From contig NW_024037070.1 in the NCBI RefSeq assembly GCF_015706575.1, forward strand, positions 62,001 through 126,000: DNA of 64,000 nucleotides, given 5' to 3'. Position numbers and translations under genes: made by a program. A model generated the notes under the pieces. The model was given only the letters and a program-made list of their open reading frames with translations. It was not told the DNA's origin and did not search any database. Positions 35,701-47,345 of this stretch are shown here, one piece after another; positions within the stretch are counted from its first letter, which is position 1, and every line of letters starts with the position of its first letter. This DNA comes from Patiria miniata (Eukaryota > Echinodermata > Asteroidea > Valvatida > Asterinidae).

Positions 35701-38700
35701 TGAACTCAACAAATTTCAGGCGGATGGAAAAGTAACAAGTCTGAGAGGTGCCAAGAGAGCAAGGGGGTAAGTCAAGAGGAACTTCAAAAGAAACAGAATA
35801 ATAGAGTGGAAAGCAGTCGAGCAAAAGTGGAAAACAGTGTTTGAAATTTTTTTTTTTTAAAGGGGTACGGATTGTATATTGTCTTTGTGTGTTGTTTCTC
35901 TGACTATGGAAAGATTGATAAAATTCTTTACTAAAATAGAGTGTTCGTGATATGTTTATATCTTATTCCCATACCACTTTAGGACATTGGTTTAGTCATT
36001 TTATATTTTTTTTCAGCAGCAAGAGAGATCCAGGAGCAGGCCAGTGGCAACGTGCTACTCATATCTTAGAGTTTCTACAACAAAAGAAACTCAGGAAGAT
36101 TGGAGGATTGGTTCAGCTGCTCCCAGCACTGTTCAATCTTCTGTCAAGGTAAGCCAGCCCCCCTTGTGTTTTTTTCTTCCAAGCTTGGATTGTACAGACA
36201 AGGTGGGTACTATTTTTCATGTTTGTGTCCTCATATACCTTGGTATCCTCCATCATTGCCTTGGGGCCGTCCATCATTTGTTTTGGTGCTCTTCCCAATT
36301 CTTTGGTGCTCCTTGGTACGAAAATTAGAGGCGGTGCGGCAATAGATGTAGATACCGCGGAGAATTTGAAGAAAAAAAAGGTTGACGTGCATGATCAAAA
36401 TCGACGCGCTCGCTGACAAGAAAAAAAAAGTATAAAAAGTGGAAATTAAAAAAATTATATAATTTTTTAAGTTTTATTTTCTTGCAGATGTCTTGAGCAG
36501 GATTCAGCAGACCAGGAGACTTCTATGGAGTACCTCAAGCAACTCATCCTGACTACAATACTGAACATCTGCAACAGACTATCACCTGACAACAAGCCCC
36601 TACCAGCTGATGTATTGAGCCAGGAACAGTTCAATGTAGAGCTGGTTGTACAGTGTATACGGACGTCTGAGGATCCCCAAACCCACCGCCATGCTTTGAT
36701 GCTACTAGCTGCTGCAGCTGGACTATTCCCTGTAAGCTCTGTTCCATTTTGAAAAGGTCTCTTCTAGTCAAAACACACTAGACCTATGACTTTGCCAATT
36801 TACACTTTAATACTGCCTTGGCATGGAATTCCTGCAAATGAAACGTCAATTACATGTACATTTGAGGCAGTAGAATGTTAGGTTTATATCACAATGCCAT
36901 GATTATTGCAAAAACCTGGAAAGTGACAAAGTACAATACCAATTTTCTAAATATAGTAATTTTTAAATTATGGTCTATACATTGTATTGTATCCATGACA
37001 AAATTAAAAGCGATTTAACGATACAATTGTAGTTTCTCCTGATTTCCTTAGTATCAGAGGGAATCTGTTTTGTTTTAATTGTGTTAATCATTTTGTCATT
37101 AGCATGGAAAGCAAAATATTAATGTTTGTGATTGTATGCATTCAGGATCATGTGTTGCACAACATCATGGCTATTTTTACCTTCATGGGTGCTCACATGC
37201 TTCATCGAGATGACAGCTATAGTTTTCAGGTCATCATACGAACCATTGAGACCGTCATACCTGCGCTTATCAAGGTCAGTCACTGTGGAACCTCAACCAT
37301 AGTAATGAGATTAAGCCTAACCACCCCAACCCTTTAAAATCCAACTGCATGTTCTGTTAGAAACTGATGATGCTTTACATGGGGTCATCACTGATCTCTA
37401 TATAAAGACTGGATAGCTAATAAAGAGCCGCACAATGTACGAATTTGACGCCATATTGGTGAGACCGGCTGGTGATCTACAAAGGACAAGTTGCCGTCTT
37501 TTTTAGACAGCTTGATTTCTTTTGTAACGTCGCGGCTCACTTGACTTATATTTTGGCCACCACCACTGACCAACTGACCAAGGTTTACAACAATTTTTCT
37601 AACGTAGTGGTTATACTTTTATAATGCCGCAAATCACTTTTTCGGCGTTTTTGAAATAATAATCACTACGGAAATGTGTTCCTTTTAGAACATCATAATA
37701 TGTGTACGTGACCAAAATGCGCGTCAACTGTTGATACAACGCGCGCGTATTTACGCGTAGAACGTTCGTATTATACGCAGCCATCTTCGTGAGACCGGGG
37801 GCGAATTGGTCAATATGCGAAGTCTACTGTGTGAATGTTGTATGCATATCCGCTATCCAGTCTTTATATAGAGATCAGTGGGGGTCATGCATACCACAAT
37901 AATAAGAGTTCAACAGTGTGGGTGCTGAGTTTACCATGTGTGTGGGACATTGCAAGAGTGAGGAAGGTTCCTAATAAATCACTGAATGTGTTGCATTTAA
38001 TGCTGCATGTGTTTATGAGCCCATTTAGATAATTAGGTTGAGGGGATCCACATATTTTACAATGTGTAAAGACAGTAGCACATGTGTTTATTTTAGAATG
38101 TGACAATCCCATGTCAAGTGGTTTTTTTTCTTTATAAAAATTGAAACAGCATTGTCTTTATTGTTTAGAGCATTGTACCTTTTTAACCAACTGGTTGGAG
38201 TGAAGTATTTCATGGAACATTTTATCTTGGAAATCTGAGTGTTCAGACGGCTGTTGGTAACATTGAGGATGACGGTTGGAACACTGCAAGGGAAATTGGT
38301 TCAACTTCCATTCACTTTGCAAGTTGCGTCTTTGTTTTCTTTATCCTACCAGGCCAGCAACCAGAAGTCCCTGCCTTCTAGTCTTGGAGGCGGTGTTGAG
38401 GAAGTCGTTGTCATGGTGATGCGGGTCTTTGTTGATGCCTTTCCACACATTCCAGAGCATCGACGACTGCCTCTCCTCAGCCAGGTGATGATGACAGTGG
38501 GCCAGGAGACATACTTGTCTAAGATGTTAGCTTTGCTCATTGGTGGTTACGTTACCAAGGGAGCAGCAGCAATGCACCCAGGAGATGAGATCGATGTCAA
38601 GGTAAAGACTGACAAAAAATGAATAATTTAGAGCTTGTTAAATGAAACTAACCTTAAACTAAATTTACCTTGTTGGCATTTATTTGACATCTGCCACATA

Positions 38701-41700
38701 AGGTTCAGTGTTATACCCCCATATGCACGGAGCACCCTCATTGTTGACGGGTCTTGTTATTTAAATTTATAGCGATTCATAAATACCTAAGACAGTTTAC
38801 CCATTCCTATTGGTCGAGAGCCCGTAATGTGGGTGGTTTTAAATGGTTGATAAAATACCATCTTGCTGGCTTTAAACACTTTTCCGGTGTCACATGAAAT
38901 TTGGAGTCCTATGAAATCTGGTCCCTTTTACTCTTTTATTGGTTGTACGCTCACAGATTCACTTAAGCATGTCTAATACTACCAGAGAGACCGTATTTCT
39001 ACAAGTTCTAAATTCGCACTACACCAGCACCGCCGCATGTTGTGCAGTGTCACGCAGTACGCGTCACGCCCTTTTCACTCTCCATATAAGGAGATTTTTA
39101 GTATTTCTCATGAGAGGCACGTACCATTATCATAGCTAGAGGAGTGTTTAAAAAAAAACATGAAGTAAAATTGTTGAACAAAATCGTTGCGAAATTAAAA
39201 AGTTTGACTTGTTTTGACTTTTGGACCCAAAGGTATTTATGAAAGGGAATAAACAGGTGCTTGCCTGGTATTAAGCAAGCATGTTTAAAGCCAGCTTAAG
39301 GGTCTAGTCACCGATAACGTCCCCAGGCACCTATGCCTGTACTTGTTTAGAACCAACCAAGCACATATTTATTCCCTTCTAGATGTACAAAGCTTCTTCT
39401 CATGAGAATCTTAAAGGATCAAAGACCTGTCCACAGTCAGGGTGCTTTATGGGGGGAGTTCTATTCAAAACATGTTCAATTTTGTTATCTGTCATTTCTC
39501 TCTTTCTGTTTTCCAGGGACCAGGTCGTAGTATTGATTTCTGGTTGGCACTGTGCCAACAGTTCTCCCCGGAAGTTCAGATAACCAGTCTAACCAAGTTA
39601 TTGGAGTATGTATCAACGCTGACAGAAGACAAGGAAACTGGTATGGGGCATTGTGTTTTTTTTCCAAATATTTCGATTTAGCAGGATTTCTTTTACTTTT
39701 TGCTTTACTGTGCTAACCATGTCTGTTTTTTATTACTTTGAAGATATTTAGATTTTCACTTCAAATTTGCTAAATGGCATGTTTATTCCAGTTTCTCTCA
39801 TCTGTGTGCTCATTTTCCCGCACATTTGTAGTTGTTGACAATTACCGCCCCCACAACCCCTTCAACTTTCTAATAACAAAAAAGTAACTTTTTTTATGAA
39901 GTTGTAACTTCATCTATTAAACCAGGTTTAAAAACACTTTGTTTTGCTATTATGGGACCAAATTCTCCATATGTGTTTCCTATTTTATAATATATTTATT
40001 TTTTGATGCAGATAAAAGACGACCCTCCATGGCCACCAGACAGACCGGCACCAGACTACCTCAGCGTAAAGCTTCCACCAATCAGGGACCAGCATTTTCT
40101 GCTGATCCTCATATCTGTGCTCGTCAGATGAGACAGTTCCGATTCACTGCTGTCTGCTTCATGCCTCACGTCGTCTCAAACACTGACTTTGTGGAAAAGG
40201 TAAAGACTTCAATCCAATGACCAAATTTAGAAGTTGTTACCGAAGTGATGTGTATAGCAGTTTCAGTTGTCAAGTATTCAATAAAGTGAATCAAATAGAT
40301 ATATTTTATTTATCTTTACAGTAATTTCTTTGGTCCCTTTTTCAGGTGGTGAATGCTACCCAAGAGGAGGCAAACAATTTGAAAAAGATGCTGCAGAGGT
40401 GAGATTAGAATAGACAAAAATAAACCTATCCACTCTGTACATACACAATGAGGGCGCTGTGCTGCTTAGCAACCAGATTCAAGTTCAATCATTTCATTTT
40501 TTCTGGCCATTAAAAGAATTTATGCCTTATAAGTCACACCAGTAGAGATATACTGTACATAAATTCTAAAAAGGTAATATTTGTTGGAAAATTTGACATT
40601 AGTAGGGAATCTCTGTTTTGAAAAGATAAGAAAGCAAAATTGTGATGGCCCACAATTTGTAATAAGAACAAGTTTTGGATTGTCCTTGTTTCTGTTGCAG
40701 ATTGCTGGAAGTCCTGTTAGGTTACATCAGCCAGGTTGCTCAGAGTGTCCATCGCAATGCAGGAAAGGAAACAGCTAAATTCTGGAAGGCTTTATTACAT
40801 CGATCTTATGATGCACTGGATAAGGTAAGACAGAGAAAGGACACTGAGACAGATGGTGTACATGAACCAAAATTCTGACTTGGTTTTTTTTTTATCATTG
40901 ATGTGAAGCTCCTTGGAATACACTGTAATCACTGAACTGTAATGTAATTTTTAATATTATTAGAACAGACAAAGAAGGAAACTTGAGTTTACATCATTGG
41001 AGGAAACAACCAACATTGCGAGTCTATCGGATCTATGTTTGCAACCAGTTCGCGTTGGATGAAGTGTTAACACGATCTGGCAAGGGTACCGTAATAGAAT
41101 TCACAGAAAAGGGAACTGCTTTTTGGTTTGTGCTTTGTGGAGAGAAGTGAATTGTTTTGATTAAGTTGTTGGATTTTTTTTTTTTTTGCACTCTTATAGG
41201 TAAATGCCCTCCTGCCTGCACATATCTTCATCGATGTCATAGTTCATCTCCTGGGTAACAAGCTAGCAACCATCAGACGTAAGGCTATGGACTTACTGAA
41301 CAACAAGCTTCTTCAGCATCAAGACTATTTTGGCAAGGAACAGGTCGGTATTGTTTGTGGTTTTAGAAGGTAGCTAGTTGAGATGGTTTTTTTAATTTCT
41401 TTTAAGATTGCACAAATGGTTTCTGCATTGCTGATAGAATTTGGCATAGCATTCATGCATCAGGTTGATAATTTTCTTATTGAAAGGAAATTTAAAGATT
41501 TTAGTTGTTGGATGGAGTATTTTTAAGTTCCTGGCGTCGTTGACAATGATCTTTCATCAGCTCTTCCATTTATGAACTATAGAGGGGAGTGTTTATCTTA
41601 TTTGTGTGAGTCGAATCATTTGATGTCACTTGTTGATACTAATGCTGCTTGGCAATTATCTTCCAACAGAGTAAAGGTTTGTTAGGCTTGATCTCAGGTC

Positions 41701-44700
41701 TCCTGACAATCGCCATGGCTACCAAGGATGAAGCCACGGTTACGGATGAGGTGGATGTGAATCGTCACACTGCCCTCTATAGTTTGAAACTTCTATGCAC
41801 GCTTCTAGGAGAGAGTCATTTGAAAGAATTTGGACCGGTGTTGGAAGCATCTGTTGGGATTTGTGAAGAGGAGGGCGTTAACACACAGGTTGGTGGAGGA
41901 ACAAATTCAAGGTCTCATAATTGCATTATATTTATCCTAACTTGTACATTTTAGAACTTTCATATTTCCTGCACACTCTTTGATTTCTTATAAACCAAGT
42001 TGTTTTTGTTAACATCCACTTTGATGTTAATCAAGAATTTTACCACTTGTTTGTTTTAGGTGCAGGGGAGTGCAATGCTATGCCTCGCAGAGTGCGTACG
42101 TGTCTTGAGGGCGCACTCCATTCGTTACCTCCCCCGTCTTATGCCACGCCTCCTGGACGTTTTGGCAAGCAAAGAGACAATCGTCAGGTACATTACACCT
42201 TAGTTCTTATGTGGGAGAGATTTTAATAAATGAGCTTCAACCTTGATGTTATGTGAATGTTTTTACAGTTGTCATTTTTGTGGGTTTTCTTCCTTATGAT
42301 ATTCCAGCTCTGACTTTCAACTCTTGAGTGCTGTGACTGCTGTTCAGAAGGTGATTGAGACTCTACCTCACTTCCAGAGCCCCTACCTAGTGGATCTGCT
42401 CTTGCAAGTAAGTCTTACCTTCTTTAATTGTTGAAATTGTCTAGAATAGCGAAATATTGTCCTTGAGTTATAAGACAAGACTTACCTAGTCCAGTGTGAC
42501 CTGAAAGTTTGGATGTTATTTATACTCAGTGAGTCTGTCAGTGACTCAGACAGTCAGACGTTCCAACAAAAATGGTTCTTTTGAAAAGAACTTTGTCTAG
42601 TTCTAGCTTAAAAATGAATTAAACTGCTGCAAACTGCTCACTGACTGGATTGACCTGAAATACATTATTCAGAGGCCTTGCTAAGGCTGCAAGATCAGGC
42701 CATTTTTTGATTAGTTCTTAAATTGTTTGATGATCAATGTTTTCTCCATTTTGCAGATTTGCCGTCTGTCGAGCGATAGTGAAGATGAAAAGTCCCAGTT
42801 GAATCTGAGACTGAAAGCACTGGGCCACAATTTGGCTGGTACGATAGCTGTAAGAGTCCTGCTACCTGTGTTTAGTCAGGTGTATGATAGGATGGTAGAC
42901 ACACACAAGGTAAGATGACGTCCCGATAATTAAGTCTACATAAGAGAAAAGTTGTTTGGACATGTAATTTTTCAATTTTGTGATTTAATTGACTTCTGTT
43001 TTAGCCTGAAACTTATATCCCTTTTTATTTGTTAAGTAACTGCGACTGTTCTCAGTACATATTGAAATGTCATAACTGTTTAAATTTTCCACTTATTTTT
43101 CTCCCACGTGAACAGGGAAGTATCGGTCCTCTTATGGCAGTCTTGTCAGATCATCTCAGTGCTATGGATAAGACTGACATGGCCGGGTACCAGCCACAGA
43201 TGGTTGCCTTCTTCCTGGTTGCATTGGACTACAGAGCAAAACATGCAGATGTAAGTCGGTAGATAAAAGCAGCCAGTTCATTCAACTTGTTACACTTGTA
43301 CGGATCCAAAATTTGGGTTTTTGCTCTTCACTGGCATAGTTTCATGAGCACTTTTTAATTACGTTAATTGTTTTTACAGGAAAGTTTAGATGATGTCGAT
43401 GATGTGGAAGGTCATGTGATCAGTGCCATGATGACGCTGGTAATGAAAATGTCGGAGGCCAGTTTCAGACCAATGTTCATCAAGGTATGAAAGGCTTTAA
43501 TAAGGTTTAACATTTGGTTTTTGTGTGTTGTGTTGCCGAAATAATGAGGAATATACAAGAAATGTTAACTTAAAGTTTAAAAAGTTCTGAAAAGTATTTC
43601 TTATTGTTTTCATGAAACTTCTGAGCAAGGGGATTAGAGGCATGTGATTTCAATGACCGACATCCAAGATCATGACTTAAATCAAGAACTGACATGTGTG
43701 ATCAAGTTGTAGAAATTAAAATCCATTCTTTCCCCACGTTTTGACCACCCAACATTTAAAATTTTAGGTTACCAAGTTTTCCTCGAATAAGCTGATTTCC
43801 TTGTTTTTGACTTAACACTTACACCATAAAATAAATTGAAAAACACTGACTTTAAAGCTTAACATTTTTCTTCTTTTTTTGGTTACTTCTCAGTTGCGTG
43901 CCTGAAATTTTCAGACTCATTCCAAGCCGATTTCCTCATTTCAATGACTGTACAGTGAGGTTTTGTATCGTTTCTTTCTGATTGGTTCAGGCGGTTGACT
44001 GGGCAACACGTGGCACCGCCCCCAAGGATCGTTTGCTGACCCTGTATCGTCTCTCTGACGCCATCGCTGATAAACTCAAGAGTCTCTTCACGTTATTCGC
44101 TGGTCACTTAGTGGCCAAGGCGGCAGATTTATTGGACATCAATAATACTTGCAAAACTGGTGAGTAACTTTGTCATGCTTTTTGAAGCTACAAATATGAG
44201 TTTTTAGTTGATAACTGAGGCTTTATGTTCACTCGGGCCAGAATTTTGTTGTAGTAGAGTTTGTATTAACAAGAGTCAACTGTATAACGCTATACATGTA
44301 TATATTTATGCACAGACAAGCAGTTCTTTGAAGGCGTTGCCCACGGCGATGAGAAGTCATCTTTACTCCTCGTCTACATCTTAGACTGCCTCCATAAGTG
44401 TTTCATGTATGACAAGGGAGGATTTGTCTCCAAGGAACGCTTCCAACGACTTATGCAACCACTTGTGGATCAGGTAGGCAAGAAAATGAAAAACTTTTTG
44501 TGTTCGATTTCAAAGTTGAAATTGCACCTAAGCCAAGAACACTAACTATCAATACTATAAATCCAGTCCTCTGCAACAAAAATCTTGGGACGTATACGTT
44601 CAACTGGGTAGCCCTTTTAGGGAAATCTACTGGTCTCTCATGGGCCCAGGCTTTTGGGTTGAGAGAAGTAAAGGGTTGTTGCTAATAACACCTATGAAGA

Positions 44701-46212
44701 ACTGAAATAAATGTTATACTGGTTGGGAAAATTTTCTGTTGAAGGAAATTTTAAAATTACCTGGAGCATAATGAGTTCTTATAGAGAAACTAACTTGTTG
44801 CTTATTTCTCTTTCAATCTTAGGTAACTTGGTCTGAGAAAGTTGGCATGCCCAAACCAAAAACCAAACCTAATCCTTTTAAGTTTTGAAAGGGAATTCTC
44901 AACGTTGTCCCAGACGAAGTAATGACTTTCTCTTGTATGTTATTGTTCTAGATTGAAAACATGCAGGGAACCGATGCAGCTTACCAGGACAGAGTAACCA
45001 ATCACTTGACTCCGTGCATTGCTCAGCTCCTAGTTGCATCACATGACTCGTCGACATGGCAACCACTGAATTACCAGGTGTTATTGAAGATGAGGCATAG
45101 CTCACCAAAGGTTGGTTGACATGGAAATGTGAAATGTCTGAGGTATGAGGAGACTGAGTATGAGGTGATATTTGGAGACGATATGCTTTGTAATGTGTCC
45201 ATATTTAGAAAGAATTGAAGTCAAGTTTGTTTCAGTTAGTTCGTTGGTTATTTTATGCAAAACACTGCAAGTCCATCACAAGTCTCAAGTCAAGTCACTA
45301 GCTATTCAAATGAACTGTTACAAAAACATTCATTTGCCATTGTTCCTCCAGTTACGTGTGACTGGCATCTGCATCAGTACTGCTCAACACTCCTTGTTGC
45401 ATTGCAGTTGGAGTAAACCGAGCAGGGTTGTGAGTGTGCATGGATGATTCTAGTTTCTTAAGTGCTTGTACAGTTGTTGCTTGAAGGGTAGTTTGTCTGT
45501 GATCGATGTAATATTCACAGGTAATTGGTTCCACTCGGTTACAGTCCTTGGAAAAAAGGAATATTTATAACAGTCCTTTCTTGCTTGTAGTCTGAGGAAG
45601 GTGTTTACGTTGGAAATATATGAAAGGACTTGTGACTGGACTTGTGACTGGACTTGTGACTGGCCTTGTGATGGATTCCAGTATTACACTGGAAGGATGG
45701 ACTATATTTTGGGATATTTTAATGGACTGGATCTTAAAATAATTGCCTGTTACAATTGACTGTCATTTTTGTTTTCAGGTGAGATTTGCAGCTTTGACTG
45801 TTCTTCAAGAACTTCACAAGAAACTCGCTGAGGATTACTTGTCGCTGTTACCTGAGACTATTCCATTCCTGGCAGAGCTAATGGAAGGTGAGGGTAATAT
45901 CATTAATATTGACAAGGACAGAGGGCACTAAAAAGTATTGGACTGATCAGAGAGAAGCACATTAAAAATTATGATACTGGTTGCAATGGAAAAATTTAGG
46001 CCGGCCACAGGGAAATATGTAAAATCTATTTATTGGGTAAAATGATGAATATTTGGCTGATTTGGATGCTATATTGGCCTGAGGAAATCATTCAAACTTG
46101 ACCAATAATCTTTTTAATTTCAGATGAGTCCGTTGAGGTGGAGCAACAGTGTCAACTTGTTGTCAATGAGCTTGAGAAGACACTGGGTGAGCCGCTGCAG
46201 AAGTACTTCTAG
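23724..46212 (+). CDS. HEATR1: HEAT repeat-containing protein 1 (UTP10/BP28), complete, 43 coding exons, 2211 aa
   Basis: A nucleolar scaffold of the small-subunit processome (t-UTP group), required for pre-rRNA transcription and 18S processing. The protein starts MTSLAQQLKRLALPQ and continues LLFDSKEAATLDRET, FFLLKPAQKATEWLIHRF and VIPYHDTKIFVRVVQLL, which match animal HEATR1 almost residue for residue. It ends LGEPLQKYF, also as in the family. All 43 exons have GT-AG borders and consistent phase. The total of 6636 nt gives 2211 residues; human HEATR1 is about 2144. HEAT-type helical repeats fill most of the length. A Lys-rich patch PRKKKKGKPAAAE (exon 20) may aid nucleolar targeting. Exon 13 uses a weak donor (GTGGGT), and exon 24 has a CAGCAG tandem acceptor. 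Introns 4, 5, 10, 19 and 26 carry mobile elements. Nothing in the coding part looks broken. Confidence 0.96.
25099..25308 (-). mobile_element. GACGCCACTT MITE, full-length inverted copy C, HEATR1 intron 3
   Basis: Read on the minus strand it matches 7695-7889 over most of its length (TTGTGTACAAAG, TTTATGGAGAGTCAAG, GGAAATGTTTCTCAGTCCCA, GATTCATGTCTT). The ends read AAGAATG...GACGCCACTT on both sides. It lies between exons 3 and 4. Confidence 0.8.
25761..26111 (+). repeat. Dispersed 351-bp repeat, copy A, HEATR1 intron 4
   Basis: It begins AACATGCAATACAAGAAAAT and ends GAGTGAGTAAAGTTGG followed by TTTTGTTTTGC. It is colinear with 46850-47254 at roughly 80 percent by eye. No ORF or terminal repeats were recognised; it could be part of an old SINE/LINE or a DNA element. 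Confidence 0.8.
26531..26620 (-). mobile_element. tRNA-derived SINE head, minus strand, HEATR1 intron 5
   Basis: The complement reads GCTTGGTGGTTCAGTTAATA, then TCTGCACAAGTAATCAAAAG, then GGTCATAGGTTCATGTCTC and TCCCGAGTAAGC. This is a pol III A-box-like start and B-box-like GGTTCATGTC in tRNA order. It is clearly related to 33671-33765. Confidence 0.65.
28362..28378 (+). repeat. G homopolymer in HEATR1 intron 9
   Basis: A run of about 16 G. Other long pure runs in the window are near 4795, 12601, 34602, 56616 and 62220 (G) and 10159, 21694, 22870 and 50875 (C). Confidence 0.8.
28851..29168. mobile_element. 318-bp hAT-like element with CAGTGGCGCACCCA termini, HEATR1 intron 10
   Basis: The ends CAGTGGCGCACCCA and its complement are perfect over 14 bp, and the left end runs straight into G and C runs. 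The perfect 8-bp duplication GTCCCAGA is at 28843-28850 and 29169-29176. The interior is A-rich with no ORF. Confidence 0.9.
33671..33765 (+). mobile_element. tRNA-derived SINE head, HEATR1 intron 19
   Basis: CAGCTCAGTGGTGGAGTGGT (A-box region), TCTGCATTAGTAAGCAAGAG and then GGGTTCGAGTCCC (perfect B-box) stand in tRNA order. They are followed by ACCCGAGTAGTTTGTGATTT and a CACTCAGGAAAACACTGAG body. The fold is not a clean cloverleaf, so a SINE is preferred over a functional tRNA gene. Confidence 0.75.
37389..37880. mobile_element. 492-bp hAT-like MITE with perfect 29-bp termini, HEATR1 intron 26
   Basis: The ends begin CACTGATCTCTATATAAAGA and continue CTGGATAGC; the complement at 37852-37880 is perfect. 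The 8-bp duplication GGGGTCAT is at 37381-37388 and 37881-37888. The interior holds CpG-rich motifs and two GTGAGACCGG boxes, one near each end. No coding frame is present. Confidence 0.92.
38870..39080 (+). repeat. Fragment of a dispersed repeat, HEATR1 intron 27
   Basis: CCTATGAAATCTGGTCCCTT then TTAC, followed by a CTCACA segment, matches 48520-48605 (CTATGAAATCTGGTCTC...). A further segment, GAGACCGTATTTCT...AAATTCGCA, resembles about 57855-57896. The borders are not definable by eye. Confidence 0.45.
39241..39383. repeat. Degenerate hairpin element, HEATR1 intron 27
   Basis: AAAGGGAATAAACAGGTGCTTGCCTGG on the left faces CCAGGCACCTATGCC and ATTTATTCCCTT on the right as complementary segments. 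About 140 bp and non-coding. Confidence 0.5.
45626..45673 (+). repeat. 12-bp tandem repeat, four units, HEATR1 intron 41
   Basis: GGACTTGTGACT is repeated three times exactly, then once with changes. It adjoins a CTGAGGAAGG-type segment of unknown origin. Confidence 0.85.
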
Positions 46213-46319
46213 GTATTTTTGAGATTCTTGATTTGTACACACCCAGCTTTCACATTAGATTGGTTTTTAAACACGGTGCTGGGAGCATATGATTTTTCGT
46301 GTGCTGTTGCAGCTGTCGA

Positions 46320-46325
46320 AATAAA
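46320..46325 (+). terminator. HEATR1: HEATR1 polyadenylation signal
   Basis: AATAAA lies 108 bases after the stop codon, a usual distance for a compact 3' UTR, followed by a T-rich segment (ATTCTATATTGT). It is the first such motif after the stop. Confidence 0.55.
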
Positions 46326-46849
46326 TACATTCTATATTGTCAAAGCAGTGACATTTTCAAAAATAACAAATGTTAGTATTATTATTATTAACGAAAATTG
46401 CACTTTAGGGAGATGTTCTCAAAGGGTTGTGCACAACATTTTCAAACTTTCATGACCCGTTATCCCCATGTTACCTTATCCTACCCTGACAGATTTTGGT
46501 ATAATTATTTATGTTTTGGACCACGAGCAATTGATCTGGCCTATTAGCAACAATAAGATTTTGCCTCTAAAAAGCAGTTGTGACAAAATCATGTCTTCTA
46601 AAGGGTACCTTTACAGGAATTATGTTAATGACAGTGGCGTTCCAAAAACAGGCTTTGTTTTTAAGATTCATGTATGCATTTGAACACTTTAGGGAACATG
46701 CACAGGCATTCTGTAGATTGTCAACGTTTTTATTGACAAGTAATGCAACTTTAAACCTTGCGCACATTGTTTCTTGTAATGTTCTTGGATGAAATCAGCA
46801 GGAACAGCAATGTCCCATGTTAGTCCGGAAATTTTGGGACTCCATAGAC

Positions 46850-47254
46850 AGTGAAAACATGCAATACAAGAAAATAGACTGGCACATGAAACAACCAGTC
46901 CAACACCTCTTTAGTTCTCATCAATCAACTGTGTCAATAGAAACATCTGGTACCTATATAGTCTGTATTTCTACACATTCTCTATTTCTACATATAGTAA
47001 TGCCACCAGACTTCTGATGAAGGGTCAATCCTTTCATAAAGTTGGACATGTACCAGTCTAGTCTTAGGCCTCAAATTGAAATCACTTAGCTTCAGTCTCA
47101 GGTGCAAAATATTAAAGAAAAGTCGTCTTCAAAAATTGAATTGAAACCTGAAGCTTGGTTGGTGAAATACTGAGGACCTTGTCTTTGCCTAATGAAAGTT
47201 TTGGAGAATTTTGCTGGCTAAAGAGTGAGTAAAGTTGGTCTGATTTTGTTTTGC
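46850..47254 (+). repeat. Dispersed repeat, copy B, downstream of HEATR1
   Basis: It shares AACATGCAATACAAGAAAAT, GGCACATGAAACAACCAGTC, GGAC(A/-)TG..CCAGTC and TCAAATTGAAATCACTT with 25761-26111, in the same orientation. It has short insertions relative to copy A. Confidence 0.8.
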
Positions 47255-47269
47255 CTGGTCCCAAGCGTG

Positions 47270-47345
47270 AGATCAAAACTGCATTTTTACGTACTTCCAC
47301 GTTGAAGCCTATCGGCCTGTCCAACCATTGAGCTACAGCAAAATG
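47270..47345 (-). mobile_element. Possible old tRNA-like SINE remnant
   Basis: The complement carries GCTGTAGCTCAATGGTTGGA, an A-box-like tRNA start. The expected B-box is not convincing (TTTTGATCTCACG). It could be a decayed SINE or chance. Confidence 0.3.

Larger units (their letters stand above)
23724..46212 (+). other. HEATR1: HEATR1 coding exon map
   Basis: Exons: 23724-23868, 24149-24365, 24679-24820, 25390-25491, 26189-26400, 26804-26909, 27137-27222, 27584-27829, 28201-28311, 28505-28622, 29235-29432, 29630-29715, 30199-30410, 30764-30867, 31034-31231, 31538-31745, 32162-32325, 32599-32797, 33092-33279, 33889-34113, 34754-34984, 35399-35530, 35672-35766, 36017-36148, 36488-36731, 37146-37274, 38353-38601, 39517-39640, 40012-40199, 40346-40398, 40701-40824, 41200-41343, 41670-41888, 42060-42187, 42308-42407, 42757-42909, 43116-43250, 43380-43484, 43991-44159, 44316-44473, 44952-45110, 45779-45887, 46124-46212. 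Least certain are the start of 31538 (AAAAG acceptor) and the end of 30410 (GTGGGT donor). The rest are fixed by phase and clear splice signals. Confidence 0.88.

Noticed and set aside
46042-46082. C/D-box snoRNA-like ATGATGA ... CTGA pair in the last HEATR1 intron
   Set aside because: Only about 41 bases separate the box starts, there is no closing stem, and no convincing guide was seen.
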